Positions 34,722 to 41,940 of a DNA stretch of 64,000 nt are shown piece after piece. Each line of letters opens with the position of its first letter. The first letter of the stretch is position 1. Origin of the DNA: Patiriisocius sp047731265 (GTDB lineage Bacteria; Bacteroidota; Bacteroidia; Flavobacteriales; Flavobacteriaceae); the NCBI RefSeq assembly GCF_047731265.1, contig NZ_CP159835.1, positions 1,798,001 to 1,862,000 of the forward strand, given 5' to 3'. The notes beneath the pieces were generated by a model, which saw nothing but the letters and a program-made list of their open reading frames with translations, was not told the DNA's origin and did no database searches. The position numbers and the translations under genes are program-made.

Positions 34722-34990
34722 CTAGATGATATTTATCTCATCGTTTAAATTATTGTAGTCTTCCTGTGATATAAAATTTAAATCACGTGAGAGAAGAAAC
34801 AAATATTCAGCTTCATTCACTGAATCTTGAGCGATTGTTAAGAACCTATTAAGCTCTGCATCGCCATCACGACCTTATCCTTCAGTAGTATTGGTAGGAA
34901 CTGATACCACTGCTTTTTTAAGCTGTGAAGTAATACCGAACAATTCTTCTTTAGAAAAACCTTAGGTCTTGTTATAAGCTTTCTAAACCA
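34722..34990 (-). pseudogene. Four-helix-bundle (S23/IVS-type) protein remnant between groS and groL
   Basis: The minus strand reads GFSKEELFGITSQLKKAVVS, VPTNTTEG, a stop, then in frame GRDGDAELNRFLTIAQDSVN, EAEYLFLLSRDLNFISQED to TAG 34722-34724. This is the conserved core of the ~120-residue four-helix-bundle family first known from rRNA intervening sequences. A further stop lies just before GFSKEE and the N-terminus is lost. It sits inside what should be the groSL operon, probably as an old insertion. Confidence 0.75.
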
Positions 34991-35079
34991 AAAAGTGGCT
35001 CAATTTCCAAACCTTATAATTTCTAAAATCTCACAAAATTATATTTTATTTTGCCTAAAGCCTAAAGCCTAAAGACAAT

Positions 35080-35355
35080 TTAAACAATTGCGAATATATC
35101 ATCTTCACGCATAATCAAATAATCTTTGCCGTCTAATTTTAGTTCCGTACCGGCGTACTTTCCGTAAAGTACAGTATCGCCAACTTTTACTGTCATTTTA
35201 TGATCTTCTTTTCCTTTACCTATAGCTGCTACTTTACCTTGTTGGGGCTTTTCTTTTGCGCTATCTGGAATGTATAATCCAGAAGCAGTTTTAGTTTCGG
35301 CTGCTTGAGGTTCCACTAAGACTCTGTCTGAAAGTGGTTGAATTTTTAATGCCAT
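35080..35355 (-). CDS. groS: Co-chaperonin GroES
   Basis: 91 residues, typical length, with IQPLSDRVLVEPQAAETKTA, the mobile-loop region SGLYIPDSAKEKPQQG and C-terminal YLIMREDDIFAIV. It caps GroEL. It is transcribed toward groL across the 470-bp spacer with the four-helix-bundle remnant. Confidence 0.97.
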   Translation of the reverse strand: MALKIQPLSDRVLVEPQAAETKTASGLYIPDSAKEKPQQGKVAAIGKGKEDHKMTVKVGDTVLYGKYAGTELKLDGKDYLIMREDDIFAIV

Positions 35356-35380
35356 AATATAGTGTTTGAGTTAATAGTTA

Positions 35381-35397
35381 TTCCGTCGCAAGACGGA
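35381..35397 (-). promoter_or_regulatory. Hairpin in the groES leader
   Basis: On the mRNA strand TTCCGTC, loop TTGC, GACGGAA: perfect 7-bp stem about 25 nt before the start codon, with no T tract after it, so not a terminator. It could affect mRNA stability or translation of the heat-shock operon. Confidence 0.45.
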
Positions 35398-35435
35398 ACC
35401 GAATGAACATAGTTTTCATTCTTCTACTGCCCAAT

Positions 35436-35451
35436 GGCAGAAAGTATGCCA
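35436..35451 (-). promoter_or_regulatory. Possible sigma-54 promoter of groES
   Basis: Minus strand TGGCATACTTTCTGCC resembles the -24/-12 sigma-54 promoter (TGGCAyr-N4-TTGC) with one mismatch in the -12 TTGC. It is about 80 bp before the groES start. A sigma-54 activator is encoded 2.5 kb away. The sequence is also a short palindrome (GGCA...TGCC), so the match may be coincidental. Confidence 0.35.
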
Positions 35452-35488
35452 CCTCTCTTAAACTGACATTTTTAAACTTAAACAAACA

Positions 35489-35521
35489 AAAAATGCCAGC
35501 TTTGTGACAAGCTGGCATTTT
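35489..35521. terminator. Terminator between the small lipoprotein and groES
   Basis: AAAATGCCAGCTT, 6-nt loop, AAGCTGGCATTTT: perfect 13-bp stem with T/A tracts, usable on the minus strand to stop transcription from the lipoprotein gene. Confidence 0.85.
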
Positions 35522-35616
35522 GATATATAGTGAATATTATTTTTTCAACTTAAACCTAATAACAGATCTAGCTGTTCATAAAAAAAGTCGAATATAAAGA
35601 GAGGATTTTCTTATGA

Positions 35617-35964
35617 TTAATTTCCGAAGTTAATTGAAAAATTTGCAATAGTGATTACAAGTAAAGCCGTTAAAGCAGCTCCTAAAGTAACCAAGACTAA
35701 GTCAGCAGTTTTACTTTAGAATAAGTGCCCTCTTCTATTCCTTTGATAGTGTTTAAGGCGATTTTCTTTTTTTTGTTGTAATACAGTGTTAGTAGAAACC
35801 GAATCCACTATTGCGGTCATTTGATTTCCATTTTTTAAATCTATGTGATATTTATTATTTCCAACCATTTTAGATGGATTATTCTCGATTTTTCTATGGC
35901 TGTAACAATTAGTGAATAAAGCAAAAACTAGGAAAATGGAAGTGATTTTTTTGAGGGTATTCAT
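35617..35964 (-). pseudogene. Small lipoprotein gene interrupted by a stop codon
   Basis: From ATG 35964 the frame encodes a lipoprotein signal (FALFTNC, Cys20) and a short basic domain, and stops at TAA 35716-35718 after 82 residues. The same frame then continues SKTADLVLVTLGAALTALLV and ITIANFSINFGN, a hydrophobic helix, to TAA 35617-35619. Related small flavobacterial lipoproteins end in such a helix, so the internal stop is probably a nonsense mutation in a 115-residue protein. The 82-residue form may still be made. Confidence 0.6.
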
Positions 35965-36002
35965 GCTAAAAGAACGCTGCTCAAGTCATTTAATTGCAAA
36001 CA

Positions 36003-36042
36003 AAAAAAATGCCAACTCATTTATGAATCGGCATTTTATATA
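36003..36042 (-). terminator. Terminator downstream of secG
   Basis: AAAAATGCC ... GGCATTTTAT with a partly paired interior (ACTCAT/ATGA), 25 bp after the secG stop. It ends the miaB-EBP-lptE-TPR-secG operon. Confidence 0.7.
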
Positions 36043-36066
36043 ATATGTTATTATATCTCTATATCT

Positions 36067-36417
36067 CTATATCTCTGGATCTACAGCGCCAGCGTCTCCA
36101 GCTGCAGGTGTATCAGTTTGAGTTGGAATTACATTTTCTATAACCTCGCTATTTTCAATGGAAGATTGTGTTGATTCAATGCTTCCCACTAAAGGAATAC
36201 TTGAAAGTAAAATTAGTGCTAATAAAAGACCTCCTAAAGTCCAAGTGGACTTGTCTAAGAAATCTGTTGTTTTTTGAACACCACCTAATTGTTGTGTGCC
36301 ACCGCCACCAAAAGAAGAAGATAATCCACCACCTTTAGGGTTTTGAACCATTATAACAACCACTAGCAAAAATGCTACGAAAATAATCAGGACTAGAAAT
36401 ATAGTAAACGTACTCAT
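36067..36417 (-). CDS. secG: Protein translocase subunit SecG
   Basis: 116 residues. Two transmembrane helices (about 3-22 and 55-77) flank the family's VVIMVQNPKGGGLSSSFGGG loop. SecG assists SecYE in preprotein export. The C-terminus is an acidic Thr/Ala-rich tail. Last gene of the leftward operon, 4 bp after the TPR-protein gene. Confidence 0.93.
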   Translation of the reverse strand: MSTFTIFLVLIIFVAFLLVVVIMVQNPKGGGLSSSFGGGGTQQLGGVQKTTDFLDKSTWTLGGLLLALILLSSIPLVGSIESTQSSIENSEVIENVIPTQTDTPAAGDAGAVDPEI

Positions 36418-36421
36418 AGTT

Positions 36422-37393
36422 TTATTCTTTAATTAGCTTTTTTACGGCTCGAATTTGGTCTGCAAAGAAACCACTTTTTTCGGGATTTCTCAAAATTAAA
36501 ATTTTATATGCTTGAATGGCCTTTTTATAGTTTTTTTGCTGAATATAAACCCGCGCTAAAGTCTCGGTCATTAAGGAGTCTGAGGACTTTGTAAAGGGTT
36601 CCGCAAGGTTTTTTTGAGGGGTGTTTTTTGCAGGAGGTTTTAGTTTTATTGGTTTGGCAATGAAACTATCAATACGTTCAAGCCTTGAAAGGCGCACCTC
36701 TTTTTTCTTTTCAGGTGTTTTGTCTCTTACTATTTTTTCTCTTTCAATTGGCTTCGCCTGCGATAATTTTAACCACTCAGAGAAAGAATGCATGTCTTTT
36801 TGTTTAAATTCTAAAGGTTGATCTAGTTCAATGTTTCGTTTTGTGTGCCTTCTTTGGTTGCTGAGTGCCGTCGAAGTGTCATTTTTACGAGTCTTATTTT
36901 CTTTAGAATCCCCTGATCTTAAATCAATAGTTGCGCTGTCTAATATTTGCTGAACTTCTGCAGCTTTCTTTTCAAAAAGAGCAGGGTCTAGAATGGCTTC
37001 GGCCTTTTTTAATTCGGCTTTCATTTCTTTATTTAGGGCGACACTAACTCTTTCTGAAACGTCCTCGGCAATGATTACCTCCATCTCATTGGTGGCCAGA
37101 TTGTGCTTTAAAACTTGACGCGATATTTCATTTTGGGCAAACGTTTCAGAAGTTATGTACTGAAATAAAACATCTCTGTTGGCAGTATGAGCGGCGGTAA
37201 CTTTTAGCACGTCGTTGTATCTAAAGCTTCCTTTACTTTTTAATCCTTTTAACCAAAGAGCACGCGCACTTTGAAAATAGGGGTGCGCATCAACTAGCGC
37301 AGCCAGTCCTGAAATATTATCAGAATCAATTTGCTGCGAACTCGCCAATAGTGTTATGTATTCGCTTTTGTTCACAATATTACCAGTTTGCAA
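36422..37393 (-). CDS. TPR-containing protein of the lptE-secG operon
   Basis: 323 residues. The N-terminal ~120 residues are a helical domain (ISGLAALVDAHPYFQSARAL). A charged low-complexity linker follows (about 150-260). One TPR pair closes the protein (TLARVYIQQKNYKKAIQAYK, ILILRNPEKSGFF). No signal peptide, so cytosolic. It overlaps lptE by 14 bp and precedes secG, a conserved flavobacterial gene order. Function unknown. Confidence 0.75.
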   Translation of the reverse strand: MQTGNIVNKSEYITLLASSQQIDSDNISGLAALVDAHPYFQSARALWLKGLKSKGSFRYNDVLKVTAAHTANRDVLFQYITSETFAQNEISRQVLKHNLATNEMEVIIAEDVSERVSVALNKEMKAELKKAEAILDPALFEKKAAEVQQILDSATIDLRSGDSKENKTRKNDTSTALSNQRRHTKRNIELDQPLEFKQKDMHSFSEWLKLSQAKPIEREKIVRDKTPEKKKEVRLSRLERIDSFIAKPIKLKPPAKNTPQKNLAEPFTKSSDSLMTETLARVYIQQKNYKKAIQAYKILILRNPEKSGFFADQIRAVKKLIKE

Positions 37394-37883
37394 GTGACTT
37401 GTTAAAAATATCTTGTGTTATGCGCTCAAAAATTTCTTCTAAAATATCATCCAAAGCAGATCCTGTAGGTATTTGTTGTCCTGGGAAATCTCTATAAAAT
37501 GAGAAACGTTGTTCAAACCCTTTTTCTTCGTCATTTTTATTGAAAAACCGAACGTTAACCGTAATTGTAAGCCTGTTCTCTGCCGCTGTGTTTTGCGCAG
37601 TTGCTGTAATTGGAGCGATGTAATATTCTATTATTTCACCTTCGTAAGTTAAATCACCGTTGTTTGTTACCAAGTCTAGACTTGTTTGATTCAATAAAAT
37701 TTCTTGTAAATCTTGGGTAAATTCTCGCGCAATTCCAGGTTCTATAATTTGTGCATTATTTTGAAAATAATTGACCTGAAATGTTTTGGTTTTGCTGTAA
37801 TCAATGTCGGCTCCTGTAAAGGAATAGATACCGCAGCTTTGAAAAGCAAGCGAGAACACGAGTATTATTAAAAATTTTTTCAA
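37380..37883 (-). CDS. lptE: LPS-assembly lipoprotein LptE
   Basis: 167 residues, lipoprotein with Cys17 (FQSCGIYSF). LptE-type fold: YFQNNAQIIEPGIAREFTQDL, a beta region with ITVNVRFFNK, then DDILEEIFERITQDIFNKSL. It forms the plug of the LptD outer-membrane LPS translocon. It lies in the miaB-EBP-lptE-TPR-secG operon, 17 bp after the activator gene. Confidence 0.87.
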   Translation of the reverse strand: MKKFLIILVFSLAFQSCGIYSFTGADIDYSKTKTFQVNYFQNNAQIIEPGIAREFTQDLQEILLNQTSLDLVTNNGDLTYEGEIIEYYIAPITATAQNTAAENRLTITVNVRFFNKNDEEKGFEQRFSFYRDFPGQQIPTGSALDDILEEIFERITQDIFNKSLANW

Positions 37884-37900
37884 TTGAAAAATATATTTGT

Positions 37901-39178
37901 TTATAGATTGTATTGCTTAATCTTGCGATATAGCGTTCTTTCAGAAATACCTAATTCGTCGGCTGCATCTTTTCTTTTGCCGTCGTATTTTTCTAGCGAC
38001 TTTTTAATGAGCTCTAACTCTTTATCGTGTAAAGATAAACTTTCTTCTTCTTCAACCTCTTCGACAAAGTCGTAGTTTCCTTTTTTTGTTTCAGCATCCT
38101 TATGCCGCAAGTCCATTACTTCAATGGAGTGTGATTCTTCATTAAAATCATCTTCAACTATAGCCGCGAGTTGTTCTTCATGATTTTGATCGTCATTGTA
38201 GATCTTTTTAATTAAAGAGCTGTTTTCCTCTTGCACTTTGCTAGCGTTGCCATTCTTCATTAATTCCAACGTAAGCTTTTTTAAATCGTTGACATCACGC
38301 TGCATATCAAACAATACTTTATATAAAATTTCGCGCTCATTGCTAAAATCTCCTTCCTGCTTTTTTGATTTAATTACGGCGGGTAAATTACTGCTCATAT
38401 TGGGTAAATATTGACGCAGTTTATTGGCGCCAATTTCACGTTGTTGTTCTAATACCGAAATCTGTTCCGCCACATTTCGCAATTGGCGAATGTTTCCACT
38501 CCATCTATAATTTAGTAATAATTGCACGGCGCTATCATCTAATCGTACCGTGGGCATTTTATATTTTTGGGCAAAATCTGCAGCAAATTTTCTAAACAAT
38601 AAATGAATGTCTTCAGCGCGTTCCCTAAGGGGTGGAAGATTAATATCTATCGTACTTAATCTATAATAAAGATCTTCTCTAAATTTTCCTTTTTCGATAG
38701 CCTCCACCATTTTTACATTAGTGGCTGCTACGATGCGAACATCGGTCTTTTGTATTTTTGAAGACCCTACTTTTAAGAATTCTCCGTTTTCTAAGACTCT
38801 TAATAATCTAACCTGCGTAGGGAGTGGTAATTCTCCTACTTCATCAAGAAAAATGGTTCCACTGTCGGCAACTTCAAAATAACCGTTTCGGGTTGCAGTG
38901 GCTCCTGTAAATGATCCTTTTTCATGACCAAAGAGTTCGCTGTCTATAGTTCCTTCAGGAATTGCACCACAGTTTACGGCAATGTATTTACCATGTTTGC
39001 GATGTGAAAGTGCGTGAATGATCTTAGGGATGTTTTCTTTTCCAACACCGCTTTCCCCAGTAACCAATACCGAAATGTCAGTAGCTGCTACTTGAATAGC
39101 TTTCTCTATAGCACGGTTGAGTTTAGGATCGTTCCCTATAATGCCAAATCGTTGTTTTGTTGCTTGTACTGATTCCAA
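37901..39178 (-). CDS. Sigma-54-dependent transcriptional activator, no receiver domain
   Basis: 425 residues. The AAA+ domain (about 12-240) has Walker A GESGVGKE, sigma-54 contact loop GSFTGA (GAFTGA variant with Ser) and an R-finger region. A charged linker follows (about 260-375), then a Fis-type HTH (DAADELGISERTLYRKIKQY). No N-terminal sensor domain is present, so control is probably by level, partner protein or linker. It sits between miaB and lptE and may respond to envelope or growth state. A possible target is the sigma-54-like sequence upstream of groES. Confidence 0.9.
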   Translation of the reverse strand: MESVQATKQRFGIIGNDPKLNRAIEKAIQVAATDISVLVTGESGVGKENIPKIIHALSHRKHGKYIAVNCGAIPEGTIDSELFGHEKGSFTGATATRNGYFEVADSGTIFLDEVGELPLPTQVRLLRVLENGEFLKVGSSKIQKTDVRIVAATNVKMVEAIEKGKFREDLYYRLSTIDINLPPLRERAEDIHLLFRKFAADFAQKYKMPTVRLDDSAVQLLLNYRWSGNIRQLRNVAEQISVLEQQREIGANKLRQYLPNMSSNLPAVIKSKKQEGDFSNEREILYKVLFDMQRDVNDLKKLTLELMKNGNASKVQEENSSLIKKIYNDDQNHEEQLAAIVEDDFNEESHSIEVMDLRHKDAETKKGNYDFVEEVEEEESLSLHDKELELIKKSLEKYDGKRKDAADELGISERTLYRKIKQYNL

Positions 39179-39275
39179 ATTTTTTATAGTTATAAGTTAA
39201 AAGTGCCTAAAGTTTGCTAAAGTTTTTTTAATTTTTGTTTCCAAGCCCTTCGAGTTATTGAAGGGAAACACGCGA

Positions 39276-40733
39276 CTATGACTCATGCGCATTGGACGGA
39301 GTCGAAATCCCAATTAACGTAGCGCTAGTACAATTTGTAATCTTTACATTCACTAAGTCACCGGGTTTATTATCTCCCTTTGGAAAGACTACTACGATGC
39401 TTTGCTGATTGCGGCCACTCCACTCGTCAACATTCTTTTTTGATTCACGTTCGATTAAAACTTGAGTGGTTTTCCCTAAAAATTGTTTCGTTCTAAAGGC
39501 ACTGTGTTTTCTTTGGGCATCAACAATTTCAGTAAGTCTTCGTTTTTTTGTTGCTTCTGGGATGTCATCTTCAAATTTTCGAGCTGCCATCGTTCCTGGT
39601 CTTTCAGAATATTTATACATATATCCAAAGGCATATTTTACTTTTTCCATTAAGTCCAATGTTGCCTGGTGGTCTTCTTCGGTTTCACTAGGAAATCCTA
39701 CGATCATATCTTGTGAGATACTACAATCTGGTAATATTTCCCAAATCTTGTCCACGAGTTTTAGATATTCTGCTGCCGTATGTTGGCGATTCATTTCTTT
39801 TAAAATACGATCGCTTCCGCTTTGTACAGGTAAATGAATATGATTGCAAATGTTTTTATGTTTTGTCATCACGTGGAAAACATCTTCCGTCATATCCTGT
39901 GGATTGGAAGTTGAAAACCGAACGCGCATTGTGGGCTGTGCGACCGCAACCATTTCTAATAACTGAGAAAATGAAGTTGCCGTAGCTTGTTCCATTTCTG
40001 AAGCCTTTTTAAAGTCTTTTTTGAGTCCGCCGCCGTACCATAAATAACTGTCTACATTTTGACCTAGTAATGTGATTTCTTTATACCCTTGTATTGCGAG
40101 AAGGTCTATTTCATTAAGGATGCTTTGAGGGTCTCTGCTGCGTTCGCGTCCTCTTGTAAAGGGTACAACACAAAACGTGCACATATTATCACAACCTCTA
40201 GTAATACTTACCAATGCATTTATCCCATTGCTATTAAGGCGAACAGGTGATACATCTGCATAGGTTTCTTCTTTTGAAAGGATCACATTAACAGCATCAT
40301 TTCCTGCTTCTACTTCGGCTAAGAGATTTGGGAGGTCTTTATAGGCATCTGGTCCTACCACCATGTCCACTATTTTTTCTTCGTCTAAGAATTTTTCTTT
40401 AAGGCGCTCTGCCATGCAGCCCAAAACTCCGACTTTCATTTTTGGATTGTGATCGCGTTTTACAGCATTGTATTTTTCCAAGCGCTTGCGCACCGTTTGC
40501 TCGGCTTTGTCTCGAATAGAGCAGGTGTTTACTAAAACGAGATCTGCTTCTTCTAAAATCTGGGTAGTATTAAAACCTTGTTCTTGAAGAATAGAAGCAA
40601 CTACCTCACTGTCGCTAAAATTCATTGCGCAGCCGTAACTTTCGATAAAAAGTTTACGCGTGTTTTGTGGTTTATTATCTAGCTGTAAAGAATTACCTTG
40701 TTTTGTTTCGTCGATTGTTTTTTCCATATTCAC
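39276..40733 (-). CDS. miaB: tRNA-2-methylthio-N6-dimethylallyladenosine synthase MiaB
   Basis: 485 residues. The N-terminal UPF0004 domain holds cluster ligands in ESYGCAMNFSDSE, VNTCSIRDKAE and LGCMAERL. The radical-SAM cluster motif is RGCDNMCTFC. A C-terminal TRAM domain is present. It adds the methylthio group to i6A37 of tRNAs. It opens the leftward operon with the sigma-54 activator, lptE, TPR and secG genes. Confidence 0.96.
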   Translation of the reverse strand: MNMEKTIDETKQGNSLQLDNKPQNTRKLFIESYGCAMNFSDSEVVASILQEQGFNTTQILEEADLVLVNTCSIRDKAEQTVRKRLEKYNAVKRDHNPKMKVGVLGCMAERLKEKFLDEEKIVDMVVGPDAYKDLPNLLAEVEAGNDAVNVILSKEETYADVSPVRLNSNGINALVSITRGCDNMCTFCVVPFTRGRERSRDPQSILNEIDLLAIQGYKEITLLGQNVDSYLWYGGGLKKDFKKASEMEQATATSFSQLLEMVAVAQPTMRVRFSTSNPQDMTEDVFHVMTKHKNICNHIHLPVQSGSDRILKEMNRQHTAAEYLKLVDKIWEILPDCSISQDMIVGFPSETEEDHQATLDLMEKVKYAFGYMYKYSERPGTMAARKFEDDIPEATKKRRLTEIVDAQRKHSAFRTKQFLGKTTQVLIERESKKNVDEWSGRNQQSIVVVFPKGDNKPGDLVNVKITNCTSATLIGISTPSNAHES

Positions 40734-40908
40734 TGTGCCTTTAGCACGACTCTCTTCAAGTCAATTAGTTTGCAAATATATGAATATTGACGCTGTTTCT
40801 GTCATTGTGTCAGGTTTGTTTTTTGTTAATTAAAAATCTCGTTAGATGAATCTTGTTTTAAAAATCATGTTATTTTTATCCCAAACAACTTTAAATCAAC
40901 TATTTATT

Positions 40909-41700
40909 ATGTATCAGCAATTATTACAAAGAATAGAAAGCTCTAAATCCTTTGATTTTGGAAATGTATTAAGTAAAAGTATAAGCCTCTTTAAAAAAGT
41001 ATGGGTAGAAGGTTTTGTGCATCTATTACTTATTTTTGTTATTTCATTACCAGTAATTATTTTTTTTTATGTTGGGATGTTTATTATAATGGGTGCTAAC
41101 TATTTTATAGCCGGAGGCGAAAGCGGTTTTGTGGAACAACAAGAATTTGATCCTGTGATGGTACCCTCTCTGATAGGTCTTTTTCTGCTAGTTATTCTTT
41201 TGGCAGCAGTATTGCAAGCTTTTAATATTGCGCTTATGGCTCATTTTTATCAGGTATGTAAAAAAGCAGACACCGGAAGTACAGCTGAAACTGGTGGTTA
41301 TTTTGTGTATTTGAAAAAGAGTAGTTTCAAAAAATTATTAGTGCTTTCTTTCGCTACGGTGGGGGTCGCCTTACTAGCTGCTTTATTATGCTGGTTCCCA
41401 TTATTTTATGTGACGGTGCCACTAAGTATGTCTGGAGTAATTTTTGCGTTTAATAGTGATCTTTCAGTAAAAGAAAATTTAACTGCTTCTTTTAAGCTAG
41501 GTAATAAGTATTGGTTGCCAGTGTTTGGGATGATACTACTAGCTGGGATTATAGGAAATATTGGAATTATAGCATGTGGAATTGGGGTGCTCTTTACGGC
41601 GATGTTTGCATATATTCCCGCTTATTATATATATAAAGATACCATTGGTTTTGAAGAAAACTCCGCAGACAGAATGACAACATCAGAAATCGATTTTTAA
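40909..41700 (+). CDS. Multi-pass membrane protein (DUF4013-like)
   Basis: 263 residues from ATG 40909; the frame is open from 40846, but the extra 21 residues do not look conserved. After a soluble N-terminal helix (QQLLQRIESSKSFDFGNVL) come about six transmembrane segments with Gly/Ala-rich helices. It resembles DUF4013/'glycerophosphoryl diester phosphodiesterase membrane domain' proteins, but this is not firm. Divergent from miaB, upstream of topA. Confidence 0.65.
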   Translation: MYQQLLQRIESSKSFDFGNVLSKSISLFKKVWVEGFVHLLLIFVISLPVIIFFYVGMFIIMGANYFIAGGESGFVEQQEFDPVMVPSLIGLFLLVILLAAVLQAFNIALMAHFYQVCKKADTGSTAETGGYFVYLKKSSFKKLLVLSFATVGVALLAALLCWFPLFYVTVPLSMSGVIFAFNSDLSVKENLTASFKLGNKYWLPVFGMILLAGIIGNIGIIACGIGVLFTAMFAYIPAYYIYKDTIGFEENSADRMTTSEIDF

Positions 41701-41877
41701 GGGCAAACTATTGCTCCATAGCTTTTATATTAAAACTCGCTACATTGGAATCAATAATTTCATTAGCAAGTTTTTATCTTAGGAAATGATGCTTTTTAAA
41801 TAAGAAAAATACCAAACAAATACGACTGCCTTGAAACTAAATTGTTGTTATTAGAATTTGGCTTAAAAAAAATCACA

Positions 41878-41885
41878 TACTTTTG
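41878..41885 (+). promoter_or_regulatory. Promoter -7 box TACTTTTG of topA
   Basis: Exact TAnnTTTG. A TTTG at 41857-41860 sits 17 bp upstream as a -33 box. This leaves a ~50-nt leader before the topA ATG at 41941 and rules out the upstream in-frame start. Confidence 0.65.
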
Positions 41886-41940
41886 CAATGAAAATAAAAA
41901 TTCCTTTCTTTCGAAGGATTTTAAAATAGCGATTTATAAC

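Noticed and set aside
35053..36075. Short tandem repeats (CCTAAAG x3 near 35054; TATCTCTA-type x3 near 36052) as CRISPR
   Set aside because: Units of 7-10 bp with no spacers; simple microrepeats at ends of genes.
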